DNA of 64,000 nt from an uncultured Acidimicrobiales bacterium (GTDB taxonomy: Bacteria > Actinomycetota > Acidimicrobiia > Acidimicrobiales > SZUA-35), in the NCBI GenBank assembly GCA_937976305.1, contig CALJSB010000086.1:1-64000 (forward strand), written 5' to 3'. A program made the position numbers and the translations under genes. This document shows, one piece after another, positions 33,105 to 42,408 of the stretch. The notes beneath the pieces were generated by a model. It saw only the letters and a list, made by a program, of their open reading frames with translations, ran no database searches and was not told the DNA's origin. Position 1 is the stretch's first letter. Each line of letters starts with the position of its first letter.

Positions 33105-33566
33105 TCAGGTGAGTTCGTAGGCGGTTCGGTCACAGATTGACCGGAGCGAGAAGCTCGACCTGATGCGGTTGACGTGGGGGAGCAGGGCGAGATGGGTGCG
33201 GTGGATCTTCTCGTAGTCAGGAACATCGGCCACTTCGACGCGCACGAGATAGTCGAAGTCGCCGGCCATCAGGTGGCACGTGCGCACTGCTGGGTGGGTC
33301 ACGACCGCCGCCTCGAACTCATCGAGGATGCTCTCTTCTTGGCTGACGACGGAGATCTCGACATACACCGTCGTCGATCGGTCGATGGTCTTGGGATCAA
33401 TAAGCGCCGTGTAGCCCTCGATGACGCCGGCTTCTTCGAGGGCCCGCACCCGCCGGAGCGAGGCCGACGGCGACAACCCGACGTGCTCGGCCAACTCAGC
33501 GTTGGTGATTCGTCCGTCGATTTGCAAGCGTTCAAGGATGGTTCGATCTACGGCATCTAGATCCAT
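33105..33566 (-). CDS. Lrp/AsnC-family regulator
   Basis: A 153-residue feast/famine regulator. The N-terminal winged helix runs LDAVDRTILERLQIDGRITNAELAEHVGLSPSASLRRVRALEEAGVI (split here: first helix, then GRITNAELAEHVGLS, then the recognition helix SASLRRVRALEEAG). The C-terminal RAM ligand domain contains VRTCHLMAGDFDYLVRVEV. It is divergent from the alanine dehydrogenase gene 175 bases away, the standard arrangement of AldR-type regulators, so it probably senses alanine and controls ald. ATG 33566 is preferred over a longer start (33602) because the family begins there. Confidence 0.9.
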   Translation of the reverse strand: MDLDAVDRTILERLQIDGRITNAELAEHVGLSPSASLRRVRALEEAGVIEGYTALIDPKTIDRSTTVYVEISVVSQEESILDEFEAAVVTHPAVRTCHLMAGDFDYLVRVEVADVPDYEKIHRTHLALLPHVNRIRSSFSLRSICDRTAYELT

Positions 33567-33568
33567 TC

Positions 33569-33585
33569 GCGCAAGTATGTTGCGC
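33569..33585. promoter_or_regulatory. palindromic operator candidate in lrp-ald intergenic region
   Basis: Perfect arms GCGCAA (33569-33574) and TTGCGC (33580-33585) with a 5-base spacer, immediately upstream of the regulator's ATG. Lrp/AsnC proteins commonly bind short palindromes near their own promoter, so this is a candidate autoregulatory site. A second partly related patch, TTTCGCAA and CTGCGAG, occurs around 33639-33672 nearer ald. Confidence 0.4.
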
Positions 33586-33741
33586 CAGGCCGGAATGTAC
33601 AAGCAATCGCTGCTGTTTCAGTAGGTGTTCTTCGTTGATTTCGCAATCCTCTTCGGAGGGATTTCTGCGAGCATTGAGGTCAGGCGCTGGCAGCCGAGCA
33701 GCTGCGAGCGGCACCAAACACCAGAGTGACCAGGAGTAGAC

Positions 33742-34869
33742 ATGCGGGTCGGAGTTCCAACAGAGATCAAAACGCTTGAGCGCCGAGTCGGGTTGACGCC
33801 CACCAGTGTGCGCGAGCTCATCGCACGAGGTCACGATGTGATGGTCCAGTCGAATGCCGGCCTTGGCATTGGCGCGACAGACGCCGACTACGTGGCTTCG
33901 GGCGCTGTCATCGGCAGCGACGCGGCTGAGGTCTTCGAGTTTGCGGAACTGATCGTGAAGGTCAAAGAACCACAGGCAGTTGAGCGGGCCATGCTTCGGT
34001 CCGACCACGTGCTGTTCACCTACCTGCACCTCGCCCCCGATGCCGAGCAGACCAGCGATCTCGTCGCCAGCGGCGCAACCTGCATCGCCTATGAGACCGT
34101 GACCGACCGCCACGGTGGGCTTCCCCTGCTCGCTCCGATGTCGAAGGTCGCCGGTCGGATGTCGATCCAGGCCGCGGCCAATGCACTTGAGTCGCCCAAC
34201 GGCGGTGCCGGTCTCCTCATGGGCGGTGTCCCCGGCGTTGCTCCTGCCAAGGTCGTGATCATCGGCGGCGGAGTTGTCGGCTCACACGCAGCCGAGATGG
34301 CCATCGGCCTCGGCGCCGACGTGTCGATCCTCGACCGTGATCTCGATGTGCTCGACGAACTCTCGGCTCGATTCGGCACTTCCGTGAAACCGATCTACTC
34401 GACGACGGCGTCGTTGGAAGAGCTTGTCGAAGACGCCGACGTTGTTGTCGGGGCCGTCCTGGTGAAGGGTGCTCGCGCTCCCCGCCTCGTCACAGCCGAC
34501 AACGTGAAGAAGATGCGAGCCGGTTCTGTGCTTGTGGATGTCGCCATCGATCAGGGTGGCTGCATGGAGACGTCGCGGCCGACCACGCACGCCGAGCCGA
34601 CGTTCGTCGTCGATGATGTCGTGCACTACTGCGTGGCCAACATGCCAGGAGCGGTGCCGAAGACGTCGACCTATGCGCTCAACAACTCGACCCTGCCGTT
34701 CGTGCTTGCGTTGGCCGACAAGGGCGCACATGCCGCCCTCGCCGATGATCCGCATCTGCGCAACGGGCTCAACGTGACCGACGGCAAGATCACCGAGCGC
34801 GCCGTGGCCGAAGCACTCGACTACGACTACGTCGAGCCCCTCACCGCACTGGGCTCACCGCTTCGGTAG
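33742..34869 (+). CDS. ald: alanine dehydrogenase
   Basis: A 375-residue L-alanine dehydrogenase (alanine + NAD + water to pyruvate + ammonia + NADH). MRVGVPTEIKTLERRVGLTP, the Lys in LIVKVKEPQ, the His in TYLHLAPD, the NAD fold VVIIGGGVVGSHAAEMAIGLGA at about 171-192, and DVAIDQGGCMETSRPTTH around 270 all match. It is divergent from an Lrp-type regulator and preceded by AGGAG at a good distance. It can supply pyruvate and ammonia from alanine and is typically induced by alanine or low oxygen. Confidence 0.95.
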   Translation: MRVGVPTEIKTLERRVGLTPTSVRELIARGHDVMVQSNAGLGIGATDADYVASGAVIGSDAAEVFEFAELIVKVKEPQAVERAMLRSDHVLFTYLHLAPDAEQTSDLVASGATCIAYETVTDRHGGLPLLAPMSKVAGRMSIQAAANALESPNGGAGLLMGGVPGVAPAKVVIIGGGVVGSHAAEMAIGLGADVSILDRDLDVLDELSARFGTSVKPIYSTTASLEELVEDADVVVGAVLVKGARAPRLVTADNVKKMRAGSVLVDVAIDQGGCMETSRPTTHAEPTFVVDDVVHYCVANMPGAVPKTSTYALNNSTLPFVLALADKGAHAALADDPHLRNGLNVTDGKITERAVAEALDYDYVEPLTALGSPLR

Positions 34870-34890
34870 CCACAGGTCGCCGGTGGGTTG

Positions 34891-35307
34891 CTATCGCTCG
34901 TCGAGTGAGTAGCGGTCGATGACCCCGGTGTCGTGGGCCCGCTCGATGATCTCGAGACCCAGCACCGAGAAGGCGAAGTAGAGGACGGCGCCGCCGAGCA
35001 GGGCCCAACCCCAGGTGTGCCCGATCAATCCGATGGCGATGCCGGCGATCCCGAACACTGGTGCCGCAAGGCCGCTGAACCCAAAGCCAATCTTCACGAA
35101 CGATGTGGTGATCGGTGACCGGCGCCAGAGCCCGAGCGACCATGCGAGCGTGGAAGTGACCGACAACGCGACGGCGATCCACCCCATGGTTCCGATCCAT
35201 CGATTGACGAGGGCAAAGGCTGCGCTGCCCATCAGCATCAACGCTGCGAGGACATTGACGTCGCCAGCGGCTGCGGCTCGTCGTTCGTCGTCGGTGAGGT
35301 CGGTCAT
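34891..35307 (-). CDS. small integral membrane protein
   Basis: A 138-residue unrecognised protein with four predicted helices: DVNVLAALMLMGSAAFALV, MGWIAVALSVTSTLAWSLG, a Gly-rich FSGLAAPVFGIAGIAIGLIG, and WALLGGAVLYFAFSVLGLE. The N-terminus is acidic (TDLTDDERRAA) and the C-terminus short and charged. It lies between ald (convergent) and an FAD oxidoreductase on the same strand (24 bases apart), so may be co-transcribed with the latter. No motif suggests a function. Confidence 0.6.
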   Translation of the reverse strand: MTDLTDDERRAAAAGDVNVLAALMLMGSAAFALVNRWIGTMGWIAVALSVTSTLAWSLGLWRRSPITTSFVKIGFGFSGLAAPVFGIAGIAIGLIGHTWGWALLGGAVLYFAFSVLGLEIIERAHDTGVIDRYSLDER

Positions 35308-35331
35308 GGGACGGGTCCGGTTGGCATGGTG

Positions 35332-36606
35332 CTAGTTGCCGTGGCGGCTGCCATCTGCTGGTTGGTAGGAGCCGAGCTGCGCTTGGAACTGGGAGGCGTC
35401 GAGGTCCGGGTCGGTCCACTCCCCGGCGAGCGCCAGGCCGACGGCGAGAGCACCGATTGCATCAGAGCTCTTTGCCGCATGGCCGTTACCTCCGAAGGCG
35501 ATGGTCAGACCAGGCGCCACGGTGTCGACGAACGGCAAATCGCTTGCCGTGTCGGTGATGAGACACGGTTTCGCACTCCACGACAAGAACTCGACATCGG
35601 CCAGCACTGTGGTGAGTACGTCTCGCATGATCTTGATCTGATGGTCGGCGTGGTTGTCGGGATCGTCGCCTCGCATCCATGAGGCCATTTGGTCGGAGGT
35701 CTCGAGGTTGGCTGCTCCGGCCCGTGAACCTCCGATCTTGATGTACCAGCGACCATCTGGATACAGGGTTGGCGGGACGACGTAGACGTCGTCGAGGTAG
35801 GGGTTGTCGAGCAGGTAGATGAACGACGGAACCTGGAGGCTTCGGGCCGTCGCTTCGCTCACCTCGCCCTTCACGATTGCCTCGGGCCGCACCGCAGCAG
35901 CGACGGCGCCAGTTGGCAGCAGCGAGTTGCCATACGACCCAGCGGTGATGAGGACTCGGTCGACCTCGACCGGCTTGGCATCGGTGGTGAGCCTCAGCCG
36001 AAAGCCACCGTCGATCGACTGGATTTCGGTGACGACATCATCAACGACGGTCGCACCAGCACGGCGGGCGGCGGTGAGTTGGGCCAGAACGAGCTTGCGC
36101 GGATCGATCGCCCCGGCCGGGGCCGGTTCACGCAAGGTGGTGTACCCGTCGGGAAAGTGCAGCTGGGGGAGCGAGTGCCTGCGCTTCTCGGATGACTCGA
36201 TCGTGATCGGAATGTCGAGCGCGTCGGCGACCTCTCGCTGGTTGGCGATACCAGCCTCGTCGCGGCGAACGAACATGAGGCCGCACGGGTCGTGAAACGG
36301 CACGTCACTCACCGCCTCGATCACGGGGTACTGCTTGATGGCCCGGTCTGCGAGAATGGCCCACTCGCGTCTTGCGTCGAGACGTCGTGTGATGCGGCCA
36401 CTGTCGTAGTGACTTGCGAAAGGGCCGGTGTGTGCGCCCCAGTTGCTCGGCTCGCCGGGCCCGATCCCGATGACGGAGCACGAGTCAGCGAGGGCAGCGT
36501 GGCGCAGGGCGCCGCTTCCGATGAGGCCCAGGCCAACCACGGCGAGATTGAATCGTTGGTCCGACTGCGATGTCTGCCCTCTGGATGCTGGCTGATCAGG
36601 TGTCAC
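35332..36606 (-). CDS. FAD-dependent oxidoreductase (sarcosine/N-methyltryptophan oxidase-like)
   Basis: About 424 residues from GTG 36606. The FAD fold begins LAVVGLGLIGSGALRHAAL (about 20-38), and the cofactor-capping end is GLTIAFGGNGHAAKSSDAIG. Internal phrases such as RITRRLDARREWAILADRA and DGRWYIKIGGS match monomeric sarcosine oxidase/N-methyltryptophan oxidase relatives. A longer frame reaches 36753, but the added part runs through the terminator end of the proposed noncoding RNA and has no family likeness. Its substrate is probably an N-methylated or primary amine. Confidence 0.8.
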   Translation of the reverse strand: MTPDQPASRGQTSQSDQRFNLAVVGLGLIGSGALRHAALADSCSVIGIGPGEPSNWGAHTGPFASHYDSGRITRRLDARREWAILADRAIKQYPVIEAVSDVPFHDPCGLMFVRRDEAGIANQREVADALDIPITIESSEKRRHSLPQLHFPDGYTTLREPAPAGAIDPRKLVLAQLTAARRAGATVVDDVVTEIQSIDGGFRLRLTTDAKPVEVDRVLITAGSYGNSLLPTGAVAAAVRPEAIVKGEVSEATARSLQVPSFIYLLDNPYLDDVYVVPPTLYPDGRWYIKIGGSRAGAANLETSDQMASWMRGDDPDNHADHQIKIMRDVLTTVLADVEFLSWSAKPCLITDTASDLPFVDTVAPGLTIAFGGNGHAAKSSDAIGALAVGLALAGEWTDPDLDASQFQAQLGSYQPADGSRHGN

Positions 36607-36667
36607 GTGCCGAACATAGGCCGGTTCACACGCAGTTTCTGCACCCGGCACCTCGTCAGATGGTCTC

Positions 36668-37203
36668 GCTGAAAAATGGAAGACACCCCCGCTCGGTTCC
36701 GGCTTTCGCCAGTCCCAAGACGGGGGTGTCGATGCGGTTTGAGTATCCACCACAGTCGAACGTTCCGGCAGTACCTTCTGCCCGACTGTTGATCACTGCC
36801 CGTCATCCGTTTGGACTTGCGTCCGCCCGGTTGGCGGGCAGTGTGCGTTTTCCTTCCGGCTTCCCGTCCCTTGGCGAGCAAGGTTCGTTTGTCCTTCGGG
36901 AGTGGCTCCCGAGTCTCGGATTTCCGTCGCTTCGGTTTCGGGTTGCCCCGTCACTTCCACGCTTTCAACCCGACACCCTTTGGGGGCCGACCGACTCCAC
37001 GGGTGACCGAAGCCTCCGGTGGTGCCGGGGTTCTTCCGCTTCGCCGGTGAGGACGAAGTGAGAGAACCAGGTGAATCTCACACCTGACCGAGCGGCGTGT
37101 CCCCCCAGTCAATCCTCAGTGCTCCGGACCGTTCGTCCCCGATTGCTCGGTTGGTTTGGTGCGGTGCCTGTGGAGCTTTCCGGAGGGCCGGATCGCTTGG
37201 CTG
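36668..37203 (-). ncRNA. candidate large structured noncoding RNA
   Basis: Reverse-strand transcript of about 535 nt predicted from a promoter at 37210-37238 to a U-rich end at 36668-36672. Many helices close only on this strand. GNRA-capped hairpins lie at 37139-37150, 36939-36950 and 36813-36824 (all GCAA), and a terminal GAAA-capped stem at 36682-36730 has 10 perfect outer pairs, two inner helices and a GA/AA loop. Others are 37068-37086, 36896-36912, 36869-36883 and the long-range pair 36794-36802/36835-36843. Helix 36752-36758/36783-36789 encloses another hairpin. On the plus strand these loops would be TTGC/TTTC. No ORF here looks real. I do not recognise it as RNase P RNA, tmRNA, SRP or 6S RNA. 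Confidence 0.6.
36682..36730 (-). terminator. GC-rich terminal stem of the RNA with U-rich tail
   Basis: Reading the reverse strand, arms GACACCCCCG and CGGGGGTGTC pair perfectly. Inside them CTTGG/CCGAG and CTGGC/GCCGG stack and end in a GAAA tetraloop. The strand then continues TTCCATTTTT. The stem is longer than a minimal intrinsic terminator but the position and U-run fit one. It lies about 75 bases before the GTG of the oxidoreductase gene. Confidence 0.55.
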
Positions 37204-37209
37204 AGGACG

Positions 37210-37238
37210 ACTATGGGGGTTGCGTTTTCCCAGGTCAA
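37210..37238 (-). promoter_or_regulatory. sigma-70-type promoter for the structured RNA
   Basis: On the reverse strand a -35 box TTGACC (37238-37233, five of six consensus) and a -10 box CATAGT (37215-37210, four of six) are separated by exactly 17 bases. An A-tract (GAAAAAACT) lies directly upstream of the -35, like an UP element of stable-RNA promoters. Start of transcription would be near 37203. The match is by eye. Confidence 0.5.
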
Positions 37239-37249
37239 GGAGTTTTTTC

Positions 37250-37322
37250 GAATCCACATGGTTATCCGCAGAGTTTCTTTGTTGTCCGCAGAACGCGGTT
37301 CGTTGTCCACCAGTTGTCCACC
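37250..37322 (-). promoter_or_regulatory. cluster of phased DnaA-box-like 9-mers
   Basis: Plus-strand sites TTATCCGCA (37262), TTGTCCGCA (37282), TTGTCCACC (37303) and TTGTCCACC (37314), with a weaker GAATCCACA at 37250. They resemble the DnaA box TT(A/G)TCCACA with one or two mismatches. Start-to-start spacings of 12, 20, 21 and 11 keep them on roughly one face of the helix. They lie just upstream of the RNA promoter, so they may be activator or DnaA sites. No dnaA, dnaN or other origin genes are nearby. Confidence 0.45.
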
Positions 37323-37435
37323 GGTTCACCCACAGCAGGTCGGCTCCTGGCGACAGCCCCAGCCAATTCAGAACAACTGGCCCCGAACGAGAACGCTGGC
37401 GGTTCTGAGCCATCCGCACTTCGTAGGCTCAGGCC

Positions 37436-38614
37436 ATGAGGACAACAATCGACGTCGGTGCTGTTCGGGCCGACACGCCGGCCTGTGAAGACGTCATCCA
37501 CTTCAACAACGCTGGTGCGGCGCTGCCGACGCAACGCGTTGTCGACACCGGCATCGAGTACCTCACCTACGAGGCTCGAGTCGGCGGATATGAGTCGGTC
37601 ATGGATCGAGACGAGCAGCTCAATCTCGTGTACCGAGCCGGTGCCGAGATGTTCGGCTGCGACCCCGACGAGCTTGCGCTGACATCTAATGCGTCTGAGG
37701 CATGGTGGCGAGCCTTCACATCCGTGCCACTGCAGGCAGGCGACCGAGTGCTCACGGGCAACGCCGAGTACGTGTCGAATGCCTTTGGCTTGATGCAGGC
37801 ACAGAGACGGGGCATCGAGGTGACCGTCATTCCCGATGATCAGCACGGCCAGATCGACGTCGAACTGTTCGAGGCCGAGCTCGATGAGCGGGTCAAGCTC
37901 GTGTCGCTCACTCACATTCCCACGAGTGGCGGCCTCGTGAACCCGGCAGCCGAGGTCGGAGCGATGGCCGCAGCGAACGGCAGCCTGTTTCTGCTCGATG
38001 CGTGTCAGTCGGCCGGCCAGATGCCCCTTAACGTCGAAGAGCTTCAGTGCGACTTCATGTCGCTCACGGGTCGAAAGTTCTTGCGTGGGCCGCGAGGGAC
38101 AGGGCTGCTCTACGTGCGCTCGTCGGTGATGACGGAGCTCGAACATCCAACCTTCATCGATGGTTACTCGGCCGACTGGACCGCGGTTGATGGCTATGAA
38201 CTCAACCCGACGGCGAAGCGTTTCGAGCTCTTCGAGACCTCGTTTGCTGGCAAGGCTGGGCTCGGGGTGGCCATCGAGTACGCAAACTCGATCGGGCTCG
38301 ATGCGATTCAGGAACGGGTCGTTGGTTTGGCTGCTCACCTGCGCGAGAAGCTCACATCGATCAACGGTGTCAACGTGCACGATCAGGGCATCAACAAGTG
38401 CGGCATCGTGACATTCTCGATCGACGGGGTCGATGCGATCGTCTTTCGCGATGGTGCGAGAGCGCAGGGGATCAACGTGAGTACGGCCGCACCGAGCGTG
38501 TGGCAGGTGAGCCAGGGCGCACCGGATCAATCAATCGTGCGATCGTCCGTTCACTATTACAACACCGAAGATGAGGTCGCCCGTTTCTGCGAGCTCGTTG
38601 CCGCCTCCGCCTGA
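37436..38614 (+). CDS. class V aminotransferase (selenocysteine lyase/isopenicillin-epimerase-like)
   Basis: A 392-residue PLP enzyme. It opens with HFNNAGAALPTQRVVD, the usual class V N-terminus, has LTSNASEAWWRAF (PLP phosphate site), SLTHIPTSGGLVNPAAEVG, the Asp/His region FLLDACQSAGQMPLN and the Schiff-base Lys in MSLTGRKFLRGPRGTGLLYV. The absence of a nearby catalytic Cys loop distinguishes it from true cysteine desulfurases. Relatives act as epimerases, lyases or aminotransferases on small amino compounds. ATG 37436 follows the RNA gene's promoter region on the opposite strand. Confidence 0.82.
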   Translation: MRTTIDVGAVRADTPACEDVIHFNNAGAALPTQRVVDTGIEYLTYEARVGGYESVMDRDEQLNLVYRAGAEMFGCDPDELALTSNASEAWWRAFTSVPLQAGDRVLTGNAEYVSNAFGLMQAQRRGIEVTVIPDDQHGQIDVELFEAELDERVKLVSLTHIPTSGGLVNPAAEVGAMAAANGSLFLLDACQSAGQMPLNVEELQCDFMSLTGRKFLRGPRGTGLLYVRSSVMTELEHPTFIDGYSADWTAVDGYELNPTAKRFELFETSFAGKAGLGVAIEYANSIGLDAIQERVVGLAAHLREKLTSINGVNVHDQGINKCGIVTFSIDGVDAIVFRDGARAQGINVSTAAPSVWQVSQGAPDQSIVRSSVHYYNTEDEVARFCELVAASA

Positions 38615-38694
38615 GGCCAACCGGCTGACCCGGCCACGGCTGGCTTGACACCCGCGTCCGCACCGCTGTCACATCACGCCTCTACCTTGTGGTG

Positions 38695-40425
<1,731 letters not shown>

Positions 40426-40444
40426 GGCTCGTACCCTCCCCGAG

Positions 40445-40879
40445 ATGAGCGACGAACAATCTGTGAGTTCTGAGGTTGACGATGGGCCCGTGCCCTCGAT
40501 CGACCTCGACGATCTTCTCCATCCCGACGAGCAGCGTCGCTTTCGAGCACTGTGCTTGCCGACCTCATCGTTTGAGCTCGCCGACTCGCTCGAGACCGTC
40601 CGGTTGCACATCGAACACGTCCGGATGCACGCGACCCCGTCGACCGATGTCGACATGGCGGAGCGCATTGCCAGTTCCTTCGAAGCGCTTCTCGACGCCG
40701 ATCTTGGCTTTGCCGCCGACGAACGAGCCCTCATCCGTGGAGCAGTCGAGTACTTCCTTTTGGCCGATGATGCAGACGGCGACATGGCCGACCCGCTCGG
40801 GTTCGATGACGACGTTCGGGTCCTGAACTCGGTCCTCGATCGCATCAACCAGCCCACCTTCAAGATTGACCTGGGCTAA
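40445..40879 (+). CDS. small acidic protein, possibly DUF1232/YkvA-like
   Basis: A 144-residue, strongly acidic protein. The N-terminus is low complexity (SDEQSVSSEVDDGPVPSIDLDD). The C-terminal third reads RGAVEYFLLADDADGDMADPL then GFDDDVRVLNSVLDRIN, which loosely follows the YkvA/DUF1232 pattern (AxxYxxxPxDxIPDxxPxxGxxDDxxV) but lacks its membrane character. It directly follows the HerA-like ATPase and probably shares its transcript, so may be an accessory factor. The family link is tentative. Confidence 0.5.
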   Translation: MSDEQSVSSEVDDGPVPSIDLDDLLHPDEQRRFRALCLPTSSFELADSLETVRLHIEHVRMHATPSTDVDMAERIASSFEALLDADLGFAADERALIRGAVEYFLLADDADGDMADPLGFDDDVRVLNSVLDRINQPTFKIDLG

Positions 40880-40919
40880 CTCGATGGGCGGCGTCGGGTC
40901 GGTCTGCAAGGATTGACCT

Positions 40920-41669
40920 GTGGGATCCGCTCGCTATGACCGCATCGGCTGCAACTACTCGCAATTTCGACGCACCGAGCCCACGTGGGCGGCCCAGATC
41001 AATGCGGCGCTTGGCTCGGCAGCGACGGTCCTGAACGTCGGCGCTGGCACGGGAAGCTACGAGGCCGTTGGCCGCGATCTCATTGCCCTCGAACCATCGA
41101 GAGTCATGATCGACCAACGGAGTGCCGAGGCATCGCCCTGTGTGCAGGGTGTTGCCGAAGGCTTGCCGTTTGCCGACGATGCCTTCGACGCGACGATGGG
41201 CGTCTTGACGATGCATCACTGGCCCGACCGCGAGGCCGGGTTGCGCGAGGTTGCTCGGGTGGCGCCCCGCCACGTCTACACCGTGTACGAAACGACACCG
41301 GCACATCAGCTCTGGTTGATCGACTACTTCCCAGAAGTCAGAACCTTGCCGATGGAGCGCGCTGCGCCAGACGCAGCGTTGATCGACGAAGTACTGCGTG
41401 TCATCGACGAACAGGTTCTGTGGGTGCCCCGTGATTGCGTCGAGGGTTTCGCCGCCGCTTCGTGGGCACGGCCCCACGACTATCTCGATCCTGACATGCA
41501 AGATGCGATCTCGCTCTTCGCTCTGTCTGAGCCAGAGGTGAGGCGGCGGGGGACTGAGCAACTCGCCGCCGACCTCGACAGCGGGTTGTGGGATGAGAAG
41601 TACGGGCATCTGGCCGAGCTCGATGAAGGTGACTTCGGCTATCGCATGGTGGTTGCCGAGCGACGCTAA
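40920..41669 (+). CDS. class I SAM-dependent methyltransferase
   Basis: A 249-residue methyltransferase of the UbiE/type 11 kind. Motif I is TVLNVGAGTGSYEAVG at about 36-51, motif II-like GVAEGLPFADDAFDATMGVLTMHHW (in two parts: AEGLPFADDAFD and GVLTMHHW) gives the SAM pocket, and the opening ARYDRIGCNYSQFRRTEP is typical of small-molecule methyltransferases. The start is GTG 40920. Its stop overlaps the stop of the convergent VanX-like gene by four bases. Acceptor unknown. Confidence 0.85.
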   Translation: MGSARYDRIGCNYSQFRRTEPTWAAQINAALGSAATVLNVGAGTGSYEAVGRDLIALEPSRVMIDQRSAEASPCVQGVAEGLPFADDAFDATMGVLTMHHWPDREAGLREVARVAPRHVYTVYETTPAHQLWLIDYFPEVRTLPMERAAPDAALIDEVLRVIDEQVLWVPRDCVEGFAAASWARPHDYLDPDMQDAISLFALSEPEVRRRGTEQLAADLDSGLWDEKYGHLAELDEGDFGYRMVVAERR

Positions 41670-42367
41670 TCCGGCGTAGCGGGGCCGAAGAGAGGCTCGT
41701 TGCCGGTGAGCGCAGCCCAGCGACGGGTGCCGTATTCGAAGTGCCACCACTCGCAGTCGAGCAGGATGAATCCGGCACGACGCATCGTCCAATACAGCAT
41801 GCGGCGTAGCTCACGATTGGGCCCCGGTTCGGCTTCGAGCGAGTCGGCTCGAGCTCGATCGGTGAAGTCGTCGAACCCGGCGCCAAGGCCCAACGGCGTG
41901 CCGTCGATGGTGAGGCTGCAATCGACCGTGCCACCCGTGAGATGGGGCGGTGGGGTTGCCGGATCGACGTCAGGTGGCGAAACGAACCCCGGGGGCAGGC
42001 CCGGGTCGCCATAGGCCGACTCGTAGAGTTCGGCCTGAAGGTCGAGCGGACGCCAGGCATCGAACACGCACAATCCGAAGCGCTCAGGTAGCGAATCGGC
42101 GGCTTGACCGAGCTGCTCGAGAGCCGAGGCTCGCAGCCAGGTTCCTTCACGGGCGGCGTTCCAACCAGCGCGGTGGTAGTTGCTGAGCGTTGCCACTCTC
42201 GGGTGGTGAACCGACACCAACGGTTCGGTGACGGGGTTGTCGACCCGAGGAAACTCGGCGGGCTCGATGAGGCCGGGGAGGGGAGGACGTTCGTCGATTG
42301 TCAGGCCGAGTTCAGCGACGAGGTCGGCGCCGTCGCGCGTGAGTTTTGGCTCGTCGAAGCGGGGCAT
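41666..42367 (-). CDS. D-alanyl-D-alanine dipeptidase (VanX/DdpX-like)
   Basis: About 233 residues, M15D peptidase family. The conserved Arg is in FDAWRPLDLQAELYES, the zinc ligands are in HLTGGTVDCSLT (His, Asp) and EWWHFEYG (catalytic Glu and His). VanX-type enzymes hydrolyse D-Ala-D-Ala; chromosomal copies such as DdpX are used to recycle or consume this dipeptide. No vanH, vanA or two-component genes are present, so glycopeptide resistance is not implied. I start at ATG 42367, where the family pattern begins; the longer frame overlaps the divergent oxidoreductase. Confidence 0.85.
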   Translation of the reverse strand: MPRFDEPKLTRDGADLVAELGLTIDERPPLPGLIEPAEFPRVDNPVTEPLVSVHHPRVATLSNYHRAGWNAAREGTWLRASALEQLGQAADSLPERFGLCVFDAWRPLDLQAELYESAYGDPGLPPGFVSPPDVDPATPPPHLTGGTVDCSLTIDGTPLGLGAGFDDFTDRARADSLEAEPGPNRELRRMLYWTMRRAGFILLDCEWWHFEYGTRRWAALTGNEPLFGPATPD

Positions 42368-42408
42368 CGGGTGCGACGGTAGCGCCAGCAACGTCGTACC
42401 CTCGACAC

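Noticed and set aside
36781-36900. Possible cobalamin riboswitch (GGGAAGCCGG and CTGCCCGCC on the reverse strand)
   Set aside because: The required GGTG-CCGG pairing and the downstream B12-box partner are missing, and the neighbouring genes are not B12-related.
36570-37061. 163-codon forward ORF in the 36.6-37.4 kb gap
   Set aside because: No family likeness, Ser/Pro/Arg-rich, and it runs against a stretch whose reverse strand forms many perfect GNRA-capped helices; better explained as noncoding.
36668-37203. RNase P RNA, tmRNA, SRP RNA or 6S RNA
   Set aside because: None of the conserved RNase P core sequences, the tmRNA tag and tRNA-like end, the SRP tetraloop region or a single long 6S-type hairpin could be found by eye.
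37250-37322. Chromosomal replication origin
   Set aside because: DnaA-like boxes are present, but no dnaA, dnaN, recF, rpmH or parAB lies nearby and the boxes each have mismatches; a regulatory role for the adjacent promoter is simpler.
41666-42367. Glycopeptide-resistance (van) locus
   Set aside because: Only the VanX-like dipeptidase is present; there is no vanH, vanA-type ligase or vanRS, so the gene is more likely catabolic.
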